From Rudaea cellulosilytica DSM 22992 (GTDB taxonomy: Bacteria; Pseudomonadota; Gammaproteobacteria; Xanthomonadales; Rhodanobacteraceae): a DNA stretch of 64,000 nucleotides. Below the pieces are notes generated by a model. It did no database searches. It had not been told where the DNA came from and saw nothing but the letters and a program-made list of their open reading frames with translations. The stretch lies in assembly GCF_000378125.1 (NCBI RefSeq), contig NZ_KB899241.1, positions 124,001-188,000 of the forward strand, written 5' to 3'. A program made the position numbers and the translations under genes. This document shows, piece by piece, positions 9,079-24,568 of the stretch; position 1 is the first letter of the stretch, and each line of letters begins with the position of its first letter.

Positions 9079-10035
9079 TCAGCCAACCATTACAACACGT
9101 AGTTCTTTCGGCAACGCAAACGTCACATTCTCCGGATCACCGGCCAGCTCGCCGACCTGCGCGCCCTCGCCGCCCCACTCGCGCAACCGCGCGACAACGC
9201 CCTGAACCAGGCTTTCCGGCGCCGACGCACCTGCGGTGACGCCAACGTGTGATTTGCCGACCAGCCACGCGCGGTCGATGTCGTCGGCGCCGTCGATCAG
9301 GTGAGCCGGGACGCCCTGCTTCTGCGCGAGTTCGCGCAGGCGGTTGGAGTTGGAGCTGTTCGGCGAGCCGACGACGAGGACTAGGTCACATTGCTGGCCG
9401 AGCTTGCGCACGGCGTCCTGGCGGTTCTGGGTGGCATAGCAGATGTCGTCGTGCTTCGGGCCTATGACGGCCGGAAAATGCGCACGCAGGGCTTCGATCA
9501 CGGCCTTGGTGTCGTCGACCGACAATGTGGTCTGCGTCACATAGGCGATCTGTTCGGGATTCTTCGGCTTGAGCTTCGCCACGTCTTCGGGCGTCTCGAC
9601 GAGATGGATTTCGCCGCTCGCGCCAGCCTTGTCCCACTGGCCGAGCGTGCCTTCGACCTCGGGGTGGCCGGCGTGGCCGATCAGCACGACGTCGAAACCC
9701 GACTTCGCGTAGCGCGCCACCTCGATGTGCACCTTGGTCACGAGCGGACAGGTCGCATCGAACACGCGCAGGTCGCGCACCGCCGCTTCCGCACGTACCT
9801 TTTGCGAAACGCCGTGCGCGCTGAAGATCACCGTGGCGCCGTCGGGCACTTCGGAAATTTCGTCGACGAAGATCGCGCCGCGCGCGCGCAGGCCGTCGAC
9901 GACGAATTTGTTGTGCACGACTTCATGGCGCACGTAGATCGGCGCACCGAACGATTCGAGCGCACGCTCGACGATCTCGATCGCGCGGTCGACGCCGGCG
10001 CAGAATCCGCGGGGGTTGGCGAGAAGGATTTGCAT
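9079..10035 (-). CDS. ispH: 4-hydroxy-3-methylbut-2-enyl diphosphate reductase
   Basis: Last enzyme of the MEP isoprenoid pathway. It reduces HMBPP to IPP and DMAPP with a [4Fe-4S] cluster. The 318 residues are full length. The cluster Cys are visible in [12 protein letters not shown] (Cys12), [12 protein letters not shown] and, towards the C-terminal third, the [11 protein letters not shown] segment. The [10 protein letters not shown] motif binds substrate phosphate. It is the final gene of the murJ-ribF-ileS-lspA-ispH run, 28 nt after lspA. The fkpB/slpA gene that lies between lspA and ispH in Pseudomonas is absent here. Confidence 0.98.
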   Translation of the reverse strand: MQILLANPRGFCAGVDRAIEIVERALESFGAPIYVRHEVVHNKFVVDGLRARGAIFVDEISEVPDGATVIFSAHGVSQKVRAEAAVRDLRVFDATCPLVTKVHIEVARYAKSGFDVVLIGHAGHPEVEGTLGQWDKAGASGEIHLVETPEDVAKLKPKNPEQIAYVTQTTLSVDDTKAVIEALRAHFPAVIGPKHDDICYATQNRQDAVRKLGQQCDLVLVVGSPNSSNSNRLRELAQKQGVPAHLIDGADDIDRAWLVGKSHVGVTAGASAPESLVQGVVARLREWGGEGAQVGELAGDPENVTFALPKELRVVMVG

Positions 10036-10063
10036 GCCAGGGATTTTAACGCGGATAGCCGCG

Positions 10064-10566
10064 TCAAGATGTTTTTTGCCCCTTCGCGAACAGGCCGAAC
10101 CAGATCAGCAAGACCGCGCCGACCGTTATCGCCGAGTCGGCGACGTTGAACGCGGGGAAATGCGCCTCGCCCCAGTACACGTCGATGAAGTCGGTGACCT
10201 GGCCGAAGCGCAGGCGGTCGATCAGATTGCCGAGTGCCCCGCCTATGACGAGCGACAGCGGCAATGCGTTGTGCCAATCGCTCCGCGGAATCGTCGCAAG
10301 CCAGCGCACGAGCGCTGCGCTGACGACGATCGCCAGACCGCTGAACAACCAACGCTGCCATCCCGGCCCGATGTCGAGAAAACTGAAAGCCGCCCCGGTA
10401 TTGAATGCCAACGTCCAGTTGAGCAGGCCCGGAATGACTTGGTGCGGCTGATAAGGCGGCAACATTGCCAGTACGACGGCCTTGGCCGCCTGGTCGAGCA
10501 CAATCACCACCAAGGAAAGCACCAGCCAGGCCAATGCGCTGGTCTTCCACGACTCGGGTTTGTCCA

Positions 10567-10567
<1 letters not shown>
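10064..10567 (-). CDS. lspA: Lipoprotein signal peptidase (signal peptidase II)
   Basis: Inner-membrane aspartyl protease that removes signal peptides from prolipoproteins after lipidation. 167 residues with four predicted membrane segments. The conserved blocks [35 protein letters not shown] and FNVADSAI contain the two catalytic Asp (in LIDR and NVAD). The ATG overlaps the ileS stop codon by one base (TGATG), so translation is coupled to ileS as in most gammaproteobacteria. A likely substrate in this window is BamC. Confidence 0.97.
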
Positions 10568-13416
<2,849 letters not shown>

Positions 13417-13466
13417 TTCTTCGCTCCAGTCGCCGCCGTCGTGCGGCAACTTCTTTATTTGTTTCG

Positions 13467-13549
13467 TGTTCCGGGACGGAACAGACTATTGTCATCTTGT
13501 TTCGAGGCGAAACAAGCTATCTATCTATCCTGCTCCGGGGCGAAGCAGG
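13467..13549 (-). repeat. Three tandem 17-nt palindromes at the ribF-ileS junction
   Basis: On the minus strand, three copies of TGYTYCG-N3-CGRARCA: TGCTTCG CCC CGGAGCA (13547-13531, inside the last ribF codons), TGTTTCG CCT CGAAACA (13514-13498) and TGTTCCG TCC CGGAACA (13483-13467). Copies start 33 and 31 nt apart. Where the left arm changes, the right arm usually changes to keep pairing (one G-U in the first), which argues for RNA hairpins or dyad binding sites. The function is unknown. There is no T-run, so these are not ordinary terminators. Confidence 0.75.
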
Positions 13550-14466
13550 ATGTCGCGCGCCTGTTCGGCGTCGCGGTCGATCTGCCTCACCATCGCGTCG
13601 AGGTCGCTGAACTTTTCCTCGTCGCGCAATTTTTCCACAAATTCCACTTGTATACGACGACCATACAGGTCGCCGTCGAAATCGAACACATGCGCCTCGA
13701 GCAGCGGCTCCTTGCCGTTGACCGTGGGTCGCACGCCAAGGCTCGCCACGCCGGGGCGCACCGAATCATCGATGCCGTGCACGCGCACGGCAAAGATGCC
13801 GTCGACTGGCGACGTGCGCGAACCGAGGCGCACATTCGCGGTCGGATAGCCGAGCTTGCGCCCCAGCTGCTGGCCGCGTACGACATGACCGCCGATCGCG
13901 AACGGCCGACCGAGCCAGCGCGCCGCGAGTGCGAAACTGCCGCCGGCGAGCGCCTCGCGGATCGCCGAACTCGAAATACGTTCGCCTTCGACCACGACCG
14001 GCTCGAGTGCCTGCGCAGTGAAACCGTGTTCGCGGCCGAGACGCTGGAGCAGATCGACGTCGCCACCGCGCGCATGGCCGAAACGAAAACCTTCGCCGAC
14101 CCAGACTTCGCGTGCGTTGAGCCGCCTGACCAGCACCCGCTCGACGAAATCCTGCGCACTCATCGCCGCAAGCGCGGCGTTGAAGCGCAGCAACAGCGCC
14201 CGATCGACCTGCGCCTCGCGGAACTGCTCGATCTTCTCGCGCACATTGCTCAGCCGTGCCACCGCTCGTCCATGCGCGAAGAACTCGCGCGGCAATGGCT
14301 CGAAACTGACGACGATCGCATCAAGGTTCAACTCGCGCGCCCGTCCGCGCACGCGCGCGAGCACGGCGCGATGACCCAAATGGACGCCATCGAACGCACC
14401 GATGCAGACGACACTGCCTCGCGCGGCGACCGGATCGCCGGCGATGTCCCGGAACAACATACGCAT
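13525..14466 (-). CDS. ribF: Bifunctional riboflavin kinase / FAD synthetase
   Basis: 313 residues. The N-terminal FMN adenylyltransferase domain has CIGAFDGVHLGHRAV and, further on, SSSAIREAL. The C-terminal riboflavin kinase domain has LGYPTANVRL and the segment VASLGVRPTVNG. Together they make FMN and FAD from riboflavin in the cytoplasm. It lies between murJ and ileS in the usual order. A TATAAT sequence ends only 6 nt before the ATG (14478-14473), which would give a leaderless or nearly leaderless transcript. The 58-bp dispersed element lies just upstream of that. The last codons form one arm set of the palindrome array shared with the ileS leader. Confidence 0.97.
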   Translation of the reverse strand: MRMLFRDIAGDPVAARGSVVCIGAFDGVHLGHRAVLARVRGRARELNLDAIVVSFEPLPREFFAHGRAVARLSNVREKIEQFREAQVDRALLLRFNAALAAMSAQDFVERVLVRRLNAREVWVGEGFRFGHARGGDVDLLQRLGREHGFTAQALEPVVVEGERISSSAIREALAGGSFALAARWLGRPFAIGGHVVRGQQLGRKLGYPTANVRLGSRTSPVDGIFAVRVHGIDDSVRPGVASLGVRPTVNGKEPLLEAHVFDFDGDLYGRRIQVEFVEKLRDEEKFSDLDAMVRQIDRDAEQARDILLRPGAG

Positions 14467-14472
14467 CGCGCG

Positions 14473-14478
14473 ATTATA
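14473..14478 (-). promoter_or_regulatory. Consensus -10 hexamer directly before the ribF start
   Basis: A perfect TATAAT on the minus strand ends 6 nt before the ribF ATG. Initiation at the usual 6-8 nt would coincide with the start codon. The -35 region (around ACTTCT, 17-18 nt upstream) is poor. It could also be chance within an intergenic repeat. Confidence 0.4.
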
Positions 14479-14489
14479 GCGGCGCTCTT

Positions 14490-14547
14490 TTGAGAAGTGC
14501 GGCCAAGGATGGCCGCTTTTTGACTTTGGCGATCAGGGATGAGCACG
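14490..14547 (-). repeat. Dispersed 58-bp double-hairpin element, ribF copy
   Basis: On the minus strand this 58-nt segment matches about 48 of 58 positions of 28163-28220. It contains the strong hairpin GCGGCC-ATCCTT-GGCCGC preceded by AAAAA, and a weaker first dyad around CTCATCCCTGATC. It lies 23 nt upstream of the ribF start, in the same orientation as the gene. The related copies lie directly upstream of the crotonase gene, also in gene orientation. Read on the plus strand, the hairpin plus T5 looks like a terminator, but no plus-strand gene precedes it. Confidence 0.75.
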
Positions 14548-14567
14548 CGAATCGCGGCTCCTGCCGG

Positions 14568-16175
14568 TCAATGCGCGCGCAAATCGCGCAGACGCAGGCC
14601 GCCAGCATAGAGAACAGTCACGTAGATGCCACCCGCCGCAATGATGATGGCGCCGAGATGCCAGGCGCGCTGGACCACGCTCACCGAACTCCACTCGGGC
14701 CAGATCAGCAATCCTGCGACGATAACGCCCACCATCAGTCCGCAGGCAACGGCAAGGCGCAATAGATGCCTGCCCCAGCCAGGCTCACGCTGGTAGATCG
14801 CCTCGCGCTGGAGCGCGCGCCACAGCAGCAGCAGGTTCAGATAGCTCGCCAGGCTGCTCGCGACCGCGACCGCCATGTGCAGCCCGCGTACGTTGGCAAT
14901 ACGCGTGAGCAGGCCCTCGCCGGGCGTCTCGACCCCGCGCCAGAGCAGATACAGCGCACCTACCAGCAACACGTTGAGCACCATGTTCGCGACCATTGCG
15001 GCGATGCCGGCGCGCACGGGCGTCTTCGTGTCCTGGCGCGCGTAGAACGCCGGTACCAGCACCTTGACCAGCGCGAACGCAGGCAGGCCGAAACTCAGCG
15101 CAGACAGACTCAGCGCGACCATGTCGGCGTCGCCCGCGGTGAATGCGCCGTGCTGGAACAGCGTCGCGACGATCGGCTTGCCGAGCAGGACCAGGCCGAG
15201 CATCGCCGGAATCGCGATCAGCAAGGTCGTGCGCAGGCCCCAGTCGAGCGCGCGCGAGAAACCAGCATGGTCGGTGTTGACGTGATGGCGCGACAGGCTC
15301 GGCAGGATCACCGTGCCGAGCGCGACGCCGAAGATGCCGAGCGGCAACTCCAACAAACGGTCGCCCTGCTGCAGCCAGGTCTGCGAACCTGTGATCAGCA
15401 GCGAGGCGATCACCGTGTCGAGCAGGAGGTTCACCTGCGCGACCGACGAGCCGAACAGGGTCGGGATCATCAGGCGCATGATCCGGCGCACCTCGGGATG
15501 CCCCCAGCCCCAGCTCGGCCACGCCAGCAGATCGAGCCGGCGCAGCGCGGGAAACTGGAACAGCAGCTGCAGGATGCCAGCGAGGAAGATCGACCAGGCC
15601 AGCGCCTTGATTGGCACGTCGAAATAGCGCCGCCACCACAACGCGCCGGCGATCATGCACAGGTTCAAGATCACCGGCGTCAGCGCCGGCAAAGCAAAGC
15701 GATGGAAACTGTTGAGCACGCCGCCGGCGAGCGCAGTCAGCGAAACGAACAGCAGGAATGGGAAGGTAATGCGCAGCAGATCGGAGGTCAGGCGCGCCTT
15801 CTCCGGCGTGTCGAGCGCGCCGAACGAGAACAGCCCCGCCACCTGGTCCGAACCGAGGATACCCAATGCGGTGACCAGTAGCAGCACGCCGCCAAGCGTG
15901 CCGCTGGTCTTTGCAACGAGCGCCTTCAACTCGGCGTGCGAGCGCCTTTCCTTGACCTCGGTGAATACCGGCACGAAGGCCGTGCTGAACGAACCTTCGG
16001 CGAACAGGCGGCGCAAGAAATTCGGGATGCGGAAGGCTACCCAGAACGCGTCCGTCATCCAGCTCACGCCGAACGCGGCGTTGATCGACTGATCGCGCAC
16101 GAGGCCCAAAATGCGCGAAATGAAGGTCATCGCGCTGAACGAGAACATCGAGCGCAGCAGGCTGGGGGTTTTCAT
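14568..16175 (-). CDS. murJ: Lipid II flippase MurJ
   Basis: Inner-membrane MOP-superfamily protein that flips the peptidoglycan precursor lipid II to the periplasmic face. 535 residues with about 14 predicted membrane segments. The conserved N-terminal stretch with [17 protein letters not shown] and [22 protein letters not shown] is diagnostic. The ATG at 16175 matches the usual MurJ N-terminus (MKTPSLLRS); a TTG eleven codons upstream is possible. It is divergent from rpsT (about 100 nt) and upstream of ribF. Confidence 0.97.
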   Translation of the reverse strand: MKTPSLLRSMFSFSAMTFISRILGLVRDQSINAAFGVSWMTDAFWVAFRIPNFLRRLFAEGSFSTAFVPVFTEVKERRSHAELKALVAKTSGTLGGVLLLVTALGILGSDQVAGLFSFGALDTPEKARLTSDLLRITFPFLLFVSLTALAGGVLNSFHRFALPALTPVILNLCMIAGALWWRRYFDVPIKALAWSIFLAGILQLLFQFPALRRLDLLAWPSWGWGHPEVRRIMRLMIPTLFGSSVAQVNLLLDTVIASLLITGSQTWLQQGDRLLELPLGIFGVALGTVILPSLSRHHVNTDHAGFSRALDWGLRTTLLIAIPAMLGLVLLGKPIVATLFQHGAFTAGDADMVALSLSALSFGLPAFALVKVLVPAFYARQDTKTPVRAGIAAMVANMVLNVLLVGALYLLWRGVETPGEGLLTRIANVRGLHMAVAVASSLASYLNLLLLWRALQREAIYQREPGWGRHLLRLAVACGLMVGVIVAGLLIWPEWSSVSVVQRAWHLGAIIIAAGGIYVTVLYAGGLRLRDLRAH

Positions 16176-16199
16176 GCCGCGGCCCGATTCCTGTCCTGG

Positions 16200-16228
16200 T
16201 TGACGCAACGCCTCGCAACACTTACAAT
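16200..16228 (+). promoter_or_regulatory. Sigma-70 promoter of rpsT
   Basis: TTGACG (16200-16205), 17-nt spacer, TACAAT (16223-16228), about 50 nt before the rpsT start. This is near consensus, as expected for a ribosomal protein gene. Confidence 0.75.
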
Positions 16229-16279
16229 TTTGGCCCTTTTTACGCCCCCGATTTTCATCCTTTTTTCTGGAGTCATCCT

Positions 16280-16543
16280 TTGGCCAATATCAAATCCGCG
16301 AAGAAGCGTGCGCGCCAGGCTGTCAAGCGCAACGCCCGCAATTCCAGCGCGCGTTCCGCGCTGCGCACCGCCGTGAAGAAGGTCGTCAACGCGATCGCAG
16401 CGAAAGACAAGACGGCCGCCGAGGCCGCCTACAAGACCGCCGAACCGATCCTCGATCGCGAGTCGAGCCGCGGCCTGATCCACAAGAACAAGGCTGCCCG
16501 TCACAAGAGCCGCTTGAGTGCGCATATCAAGGCGCTGGCGTAA
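16280..16543 (+). CDS. rpsT: 30S ribosomal protein S20
   Basis: 87 residues, matching S20 throughout ([18 protein letters not shown] at the start, basic, helical). The start codon is TTG with GGAG 7 nt upstream. E. coli rpsT also begins with a rare UUG that takes part in its autoregulation, so the unusual start here is probably conserved for the same reason (inference). It is a single-gene transcript with its own promoter and a bidirectional terminator shared with obgE. Confidence 0.98.
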   Translation: MANIKSAKKRARQAVKRNARNSSARSALRTAVKKVVNAIAAKDKTAAEAAYKTAEPILDRESSRGLIHKNKAARHKSRLSAHIKALA

Positions 16544-16564
16544 GCCAAGCCTAAACAGATTGCC

Positions 16565-16592
16565 AAAAAGGCCGGCGCATGCCGGCCTTTTT
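16565..16592. terminator. Bidirectional terminator between rpsT and obgE
   Basis: Perfect dyad AAAAAGGCCGGC - GCAT - GCCGGCCTTTTT. It has T-runs on both strands, between the convergent rpsT (+) and obgE (-). Confidence 0.85.
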
Positions 16593-16647
16593 GTTTTTCC
16601 GATTCTCCGTGTGTCCACAGGGAAATCGACGCGGAAACGCACGGACT

Positions 16648-18098
<1,451 letters not shown>

Positions 18099-18113
18099 GA
18101 CTGATTGCTCCTC

Positions 18114-18425
18114 TTAGCCCGAAATGCCGGTGATTTCGATTTCGGTGAAATGCTGCCGGTGACCCATCTGCTTCATGTGGTGCTTGCGGCGGCGGAACTT
18201 GATGATGCGGATCTTGTCGAGACGGCCGTGCGCGACGACCTTGGCTGCGACCGAGGCACCGCTGACGGTCGGCGCGCCGACCTTGATGCCGTCGCCCGAA
18301 CCGAGCAGCAGGACCTGGTCGAAATTGACCGCGGCGCCGACGTCGGCTTCGAGTTTTTCTACGCGCAGGGTTTCCCCCTGCGCGACGCGGTATTGCTTAC
18401 CGCCGGTGACGATGACTGCGTACAT
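18114..18425 (-). CDS. rplU: 50S ribosomal protein L21
   Basis: 103 residues, full length. It starts [17 protein letters not shown] and contains the conserved [22 protein letters not shown] near the C-terminus. First gene of rplU-rpmA. The ~245 nt upstream contain its promoter region and one copy of the 120-bp dispersed repeat. Confidence 0.98.
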   Translation of the reverse strand: MYAVIVTGGKQYRVAQGETLRVEKLEADVGAAVNFDQVLLLGSGDGIKVGAPTVSGASVAAKVVAHGRLDKIRIIKFRRRKHHMKQMGHRQHFTEIEITGISG

Positions 18426-18540
18426 TGGGCATTCCTCTGTAGTTATTTTGGCTTCTGCCGTACAAAGACAGCCGCGAAATATAACCTTTTCAGGGGATTA
18501 CCGTCAACCGGCGGCTCGTCTAACCGCCAATCCCGGCCTC

Positions 18541-18662
18541 AAAGTGTAGCGAGCGAAGGCAGTTCGCGGGCGCGCGGAGCGCAGGAACCGCAGTGTACAG
18601 TCGAGTACATGAGGATTCCGAGCACCGTACGCACGCGAAATGCCGAGCGCAGTAGCTTTGAG
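18541..18662 (-). repeat. 120-bp dispersed repeat, copy 1 (upstream of rplU)
   Basis: Read on the minus strand this segment matches most positions of 40982-41103. Shared blocks include GCTACTGCGCTCGG, GCGTACGGTGCTCGGA, CTCATGTAC, GTACACT and TCCTGCGCTCCG. A central dyad (TGTAC - TCGACT - GTACA) is present. It is intergenic, between the 93-residue membrane protein and rplU, oriented with both genes. No ORF is evident in it. Confidence 0.75.
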
Positions 18663-18670
18663 GGCGGGAT

Positions 18671-18952
18671 TTATTCGACCTCGAGCTCGATGCCGCCAAC
18701 CACCCCGGCCACAAGGTTGTAGACGAACGCGCCGATCGCCCCGCCGATGAAGCCGAAGATGCCGTAAAGAATCGGCAAGAAGATGACTGCACCGATGCCG
18801 CCGATCATGCCGGCTGCCCCCGCGCCGCCGCCCATCTTGGCGAACATCGAGCCGAACACGAGGAAGAACAACCCGGCGAGCAGCCCGAATGCCGCCATGA
18901 GGGCGCCCTGGAAGATCGCGAGCTTGAGTACGTTGATGCGTTTGATGACCAT
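18671..18952 (-). CDS. Small membrane protein, function unknown (93 aa)
   Basis: No function recognised. 93 residues with two long hydrophobic segments (about residues 10-36 and 44-80) separated by a short Gly/Ala-rich loop, a basic N-terminus ([10 protein letters not shown]) and an acidic C-terminal tail ending GGIELEVE. The arrangement resembles small conserved inner-membrane proteins of unknown function. AT content near the ATG is moderate and GGGGAAAAGAC upstream could serve as the ribosome site. It lies between uvrA (divergent) and the repeat upstream of rplU. Confidence 0.75.
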   Translation of the reverse strand: MVIKRINVLKLAIFQGALMAAFGLLAGLFFLVFGSMFAKMGGGAGAAGMIGGIGAVIFLPILYGIFGFIGGAIGAFVYNLVAGVVGGIELEVE

Positions 18953-19210
18953 GTCTTTTCCCCGAAAAATGAATGGATGCGCAACAGCGTCGCAACCTTA
19001 GCGCCGAACCCTTTCGCACGCAATCGCAAGCCTGCTGACACGCCCTGTCAGCAGCGCTCCGGCCGCGCCGCCTTGAATTGCAGCGATGCTGGCACCATGC
19101 CTCTTGCCCGCGAACGTCTCGCCAGTCGAGACGACGTTGCGTTGAAATCGTCCGTGCCGCGACTTGACCGGCGCGTTATAGTACTCAGTCGTTCTGAACC
19201 CCCACGAGCC

Positions 19211-22056
<2,846 letters not shown>

Positions 22057-22060
<4 letters not shown>

Positions 22061-22479
22061 ACGAGGCGACGAAACCCGCCTTGCGCAAGATCGCCGAAGT
22101 CACGATTGCCCTGCGCTGGGGCGACCAGGACGCGTTCGGCCACGTCAACAACGCGATGTACCTGCGCTATCTCGAGGACGCACGCGTGCGCTGGCTGGCC
22201 GACCTCGTCGACGATTGGGATCGCGGCAACGGCAGCAAGCCGATCATGGCCGCCGTGCAGGCCAACTACCGCCGCCCGCTGACCTGGCCCGGCGAGATCG
22301 TCGTGCAGTTGTTCTGCGAGAGGCTCGGCAACAGTTCGGTTACGATCGCGCACCGCATCGTCGATGCCCGGGACGCGTCCGTGCTCCACATGGACGGCAA
22401 TGTGGTCATGGTCTGGATCGATCCGGCAACGGGTAAATCGACAGCGTTGCCTGAAGCGATCCGCGCCGCCTGCGCGTAG
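22057..22479 (+). CDS. Acyl-CoA thioesterase, YbgC/4HBT family
   Basis: 140 residues forming one hotdog domain. The segment [24 protein letters not shown] contains the conserved Asp and the HVNNxxYLxYLE pattern of 4-hydroxybenzoyl-CoA thioesterase-like enzymes. It would hydrolyse acyl-CoA thioesters in the cytoplasm; the substrate is unknown. Its ATG overlaps the uvrA stop by 4 nt, so the two are translationally coupled although functionally unrelated. Confidence 0.88.
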
Positions 22480-22516
22480 TGCTTCCCTTCCCCCCGCTGG
22501 AGGAAGGAAGAAAAAT

Positions 22517-22948
22517 CTACGGTGCCGTGTCGCGCACGACGAAATTGGCCGTGGTGCCCTCGCCCGGCTTCGCGGCAATGTGGATTTTTATACTTCCCCC
22601 CGATTTTGGCTCGCCCTTCGGCCGCATCAGCATCAGATGCTTGCCGCCGGGCGCGAGAACGACGCTCGCTCCCGCTGCGATTTCGATCGAGCCGAGCGCG
22701 TTCATCCGCGCAACGCCGTCGATCTCGATACTTTCGTGCAGCGACACATCGCCGAACGCCTCGCTGTCCGCACCGATCACCGTCAGTGGCGCATCGCCGG
22801 TGTTGCGCAGCGTGGCATAGCCCGCCAGCATCATCGCCCCCGGCGGCGCGGTGCGAATCCACGCACCGGTCACTTCGAGGCGCCCCGCTGCCGACGCGGC
22901 CTCGATCGATGCCAGCGCGAGCACCATCAGCGTGATCAATCGACGCAT
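22517..22948 (-). CDS. Periplasmic copper chaperone PCu(A)C
   Basis: 143 residues with a signal peptide (MRRLITLMVLALASIEAASA). It contains the exact copper motif H-x10-M-x21-H-x-M: His in LHESIEIDG, Met in ARMNALG, then GGKHLMLM. Such proteins hold Cu(I) in the periplasm and deliver it to cytochrome c oxidase. The ATG at 22948 is chosen because AGGA lies 9 nt upstream; the ATG three codons earlier directly abuts that site. No partner such as SCO is adjacent. It converges on the thioesterase gene and diverges from the DUF4139 gene. Confidence 0.93.
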   Translation of the reverse strand: MRRLITLMVLALASIEAASAAGRLEVTGAWIRTAPPGAMMLAGYATLRNTGDAPLTVIGADSEAFGDVSLHESIEIDGVARMNALGSIEIAAGASVVLAPGGKHLMLMRPKGEPKSGGSIKIHIAAKPGEGTTANFVVRDTAP

Positions 22949-23016
22949 CGGAAACATTCCTTGCGGGGTTTCTCGCTATGATAGCCCGCGTGACCTTCAC
23001 TGCACGGACCGCGACC

Positions 23017-24501
23017 ATGCGCCGCACGATATTCGCCGTTTCCCTGGCCGCCGGAATCGCCGCCACGGCCAGCGCGCAAGCGCCTTCGTCACGCTACGCG
23101 CTGTCGATCTACAGCGCGCAGGCGAACAACGGCGACGGGCTGTTCGAAACCGCCACCGAGGCTAGCGCGGACAATGTCGGCGGCTACGCCGTCGTGCGCG
23201 ACCGGCGCCAGTTCAATTTCAATCCCGGCAACAACGCCATCGAAGTGCGCGAGGTGGCACGCTGGCTCGACCCCTCGGCGCTCAGCGCACGTTTTGTCGA
23301 ACCCGGCGATGCGACGATCGTCAGTCAGCGTTTCGACGACCAGACGTTGTCGTTCGACGCGCTCGTCCAGCGTCAGATCGGCCATCCGGTCGAGATCGCC
23401 GGCAACGGTGCAAATCCCGTGGCGGCGGCAATCAGCGGCACGCTGCTGTCGAACAACGGCGGCCTCACCGTGCAACTGGCCGACGGTCGCGTGACCACGG
23501 TGACCGACTACAGCCGCGTGACCTTCCCCGACCTGCCCAAAGGCATGTCGGCCACACCGGCGCTGCATCTCGACGTCAACGCGAAGCAAGGTGGCCCGCG
23601 CGGTATCGAACTCGTCTATCCGACCCAGGGTCTGGCTTGGCGCGCCGAGTATTCGGGCTGGATCGGCGCAGGCAGCGACTGCAAGCTGACCTTGTCCGGC
23701 TGGGCGCTGATCGCCAACCGCAGCGGCGCGAGCTATCGCGGCGCCCAGGTCAAGCTGATCGCCGGCTCACCGAACCGGGTCGCGCAGCAGAGCGGGCCGC
23801 GCCCGGTGATGATGGCGAAAGCAGGTGCCGCCGCACCTGTCGCGGCCGAAAGCGGCACGGTCGGCGACTACCACGAGTACACGATCGACACGCCGCTCGA
23901 CCTCGTCGACAACGGCCTGCAGCGCGTCGCCCTCTTTCCCGACACGCCGCTCGCATGCCAGCGCCAATACCTGTTCGAAGCGACGCATTTCCGCGCGAAT
24001 CCCGGCATGGCGCCGATTACCGAACGCAGTTACGGTGCAAGCGGCACGCAGCCGGTACGCTCGACGCTCGCATTCCGCATCGATCGCGCGATGCCGGCCG
24101 GACGCGTGCGCATGCTGCAGGCGGCCAACGACGGCGCGCCCGAATTCGTCGGCGAAGACCAGATCGGTCATACACCGAAGAACGAGCCGCTCGCATTGCA
24201 ACTCGGCGACGCCTTCGACCTGCGTGGCGAACGACGCCAGACCGACTTCGCGATCGACAAGAATCAGCGCAGCTTGAACGAGACGTTCGCGCTGCGCGTG
24301 AGCAACGCGGGCGACGCCAGCAGGATTGTTCTCGTGCGCGAACACCTGTATCGCTGGACGCAATGGAACATCACCCAGTCTTCGGCGAAATACGAGAAGA
24401 AGAATTCCGACACGGTCGAGTTCAAGCTCGACGTGCCCGCGAACGGCGAGGCGACGGTGACCTATACCGTGCAGTACCAGTGGACCGAATCATTCAAGTG
24501 A
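23017..24501 (+). CDS. DUF4139-type exported protein
   Basis: 494 residues with a signal peptide (MRRTIFAVSLAAGIAATASA). The sequence fits the DUF4139 family of exported proteins: a middle segment with LVYPTQGLAWRAEYSGWI and a C-terminal beta-rich half with NQRSLNETFALRVSN, ending in a YTVQYQW strand. The biochemical role is not known. The ATG at 23017 gives the cleanest signal peptide; an ATG at 22978 adds 13 residues. It stands alone between the divergent copper chaperone and the isomerase gene. Confidence 0.8.
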   Translation: MRRTIFAVSLAAGIAATASAQAPSSRYALSIYSAQANNGDGLFETATEASADNVGGYAVVRDRRQFNFNPGNNAIEVREVARWLDPSALSARFVEPGDATIVSQRFDDQTLSFDALVQRQIGHPVEIAGNGANPVAAAISGTLLSNNGGLTVQLADGRVTTVTDYSRVTFPDLPKGMSATPALHLDVNAKQGGPRGIELVYPTQGLAWRAEYSGWIGAGSDCKLTLSGWALIANRSGASYRGAQVKLIAGSPNRVAQQSGPRPVMMAKAGAAAPVAAESGTVGDYHEYTIDTPLDLVDNGLQRVALFPDTPLACQRQYLFEATHFRANPGMAPITERSYGASGTQPVRSTLAFRIDRAMPAGRVRMLQAANDGAPEFVGEDQIGHTPKNEPLALQLGDAFDLRGERRQTDFAIDKNQRSLNETFALRVSNAGDASRIVLVREHLYRWTQWNITQSSAKYEKKNSDTVEFKLDVPANGEATVTYTVQYQWTESFK

Positions 24502-24568
24502 CGCGCGAGGATGCGCATCGCTCCTGCATGGATGTGTCGGCAACACAGAACTCAAATTCGAAAACCGC

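Noticed and set aside
13417-13524. T-box riboswitch before ileS
   Set aside because: No T-box sequence or specifier stem could be found; T-boxes are not expected in gammaproteobacteria. The palindromes do not fit the model.
14499-14525. Hairpin plus T5 on the plus strand taken as a terminator
   Set aside because: No plus-strand gene precedes it. It is the second hairpin of the dispersed element in reverse orientation.
19150-19210. LexA box upstream of uvrA
   Set aside because: No CTGT-N8-ACAG or xanthomonad LexA palindrome is present near the start; a TTGACC and a TATAGT are seen but with wrong spacing.
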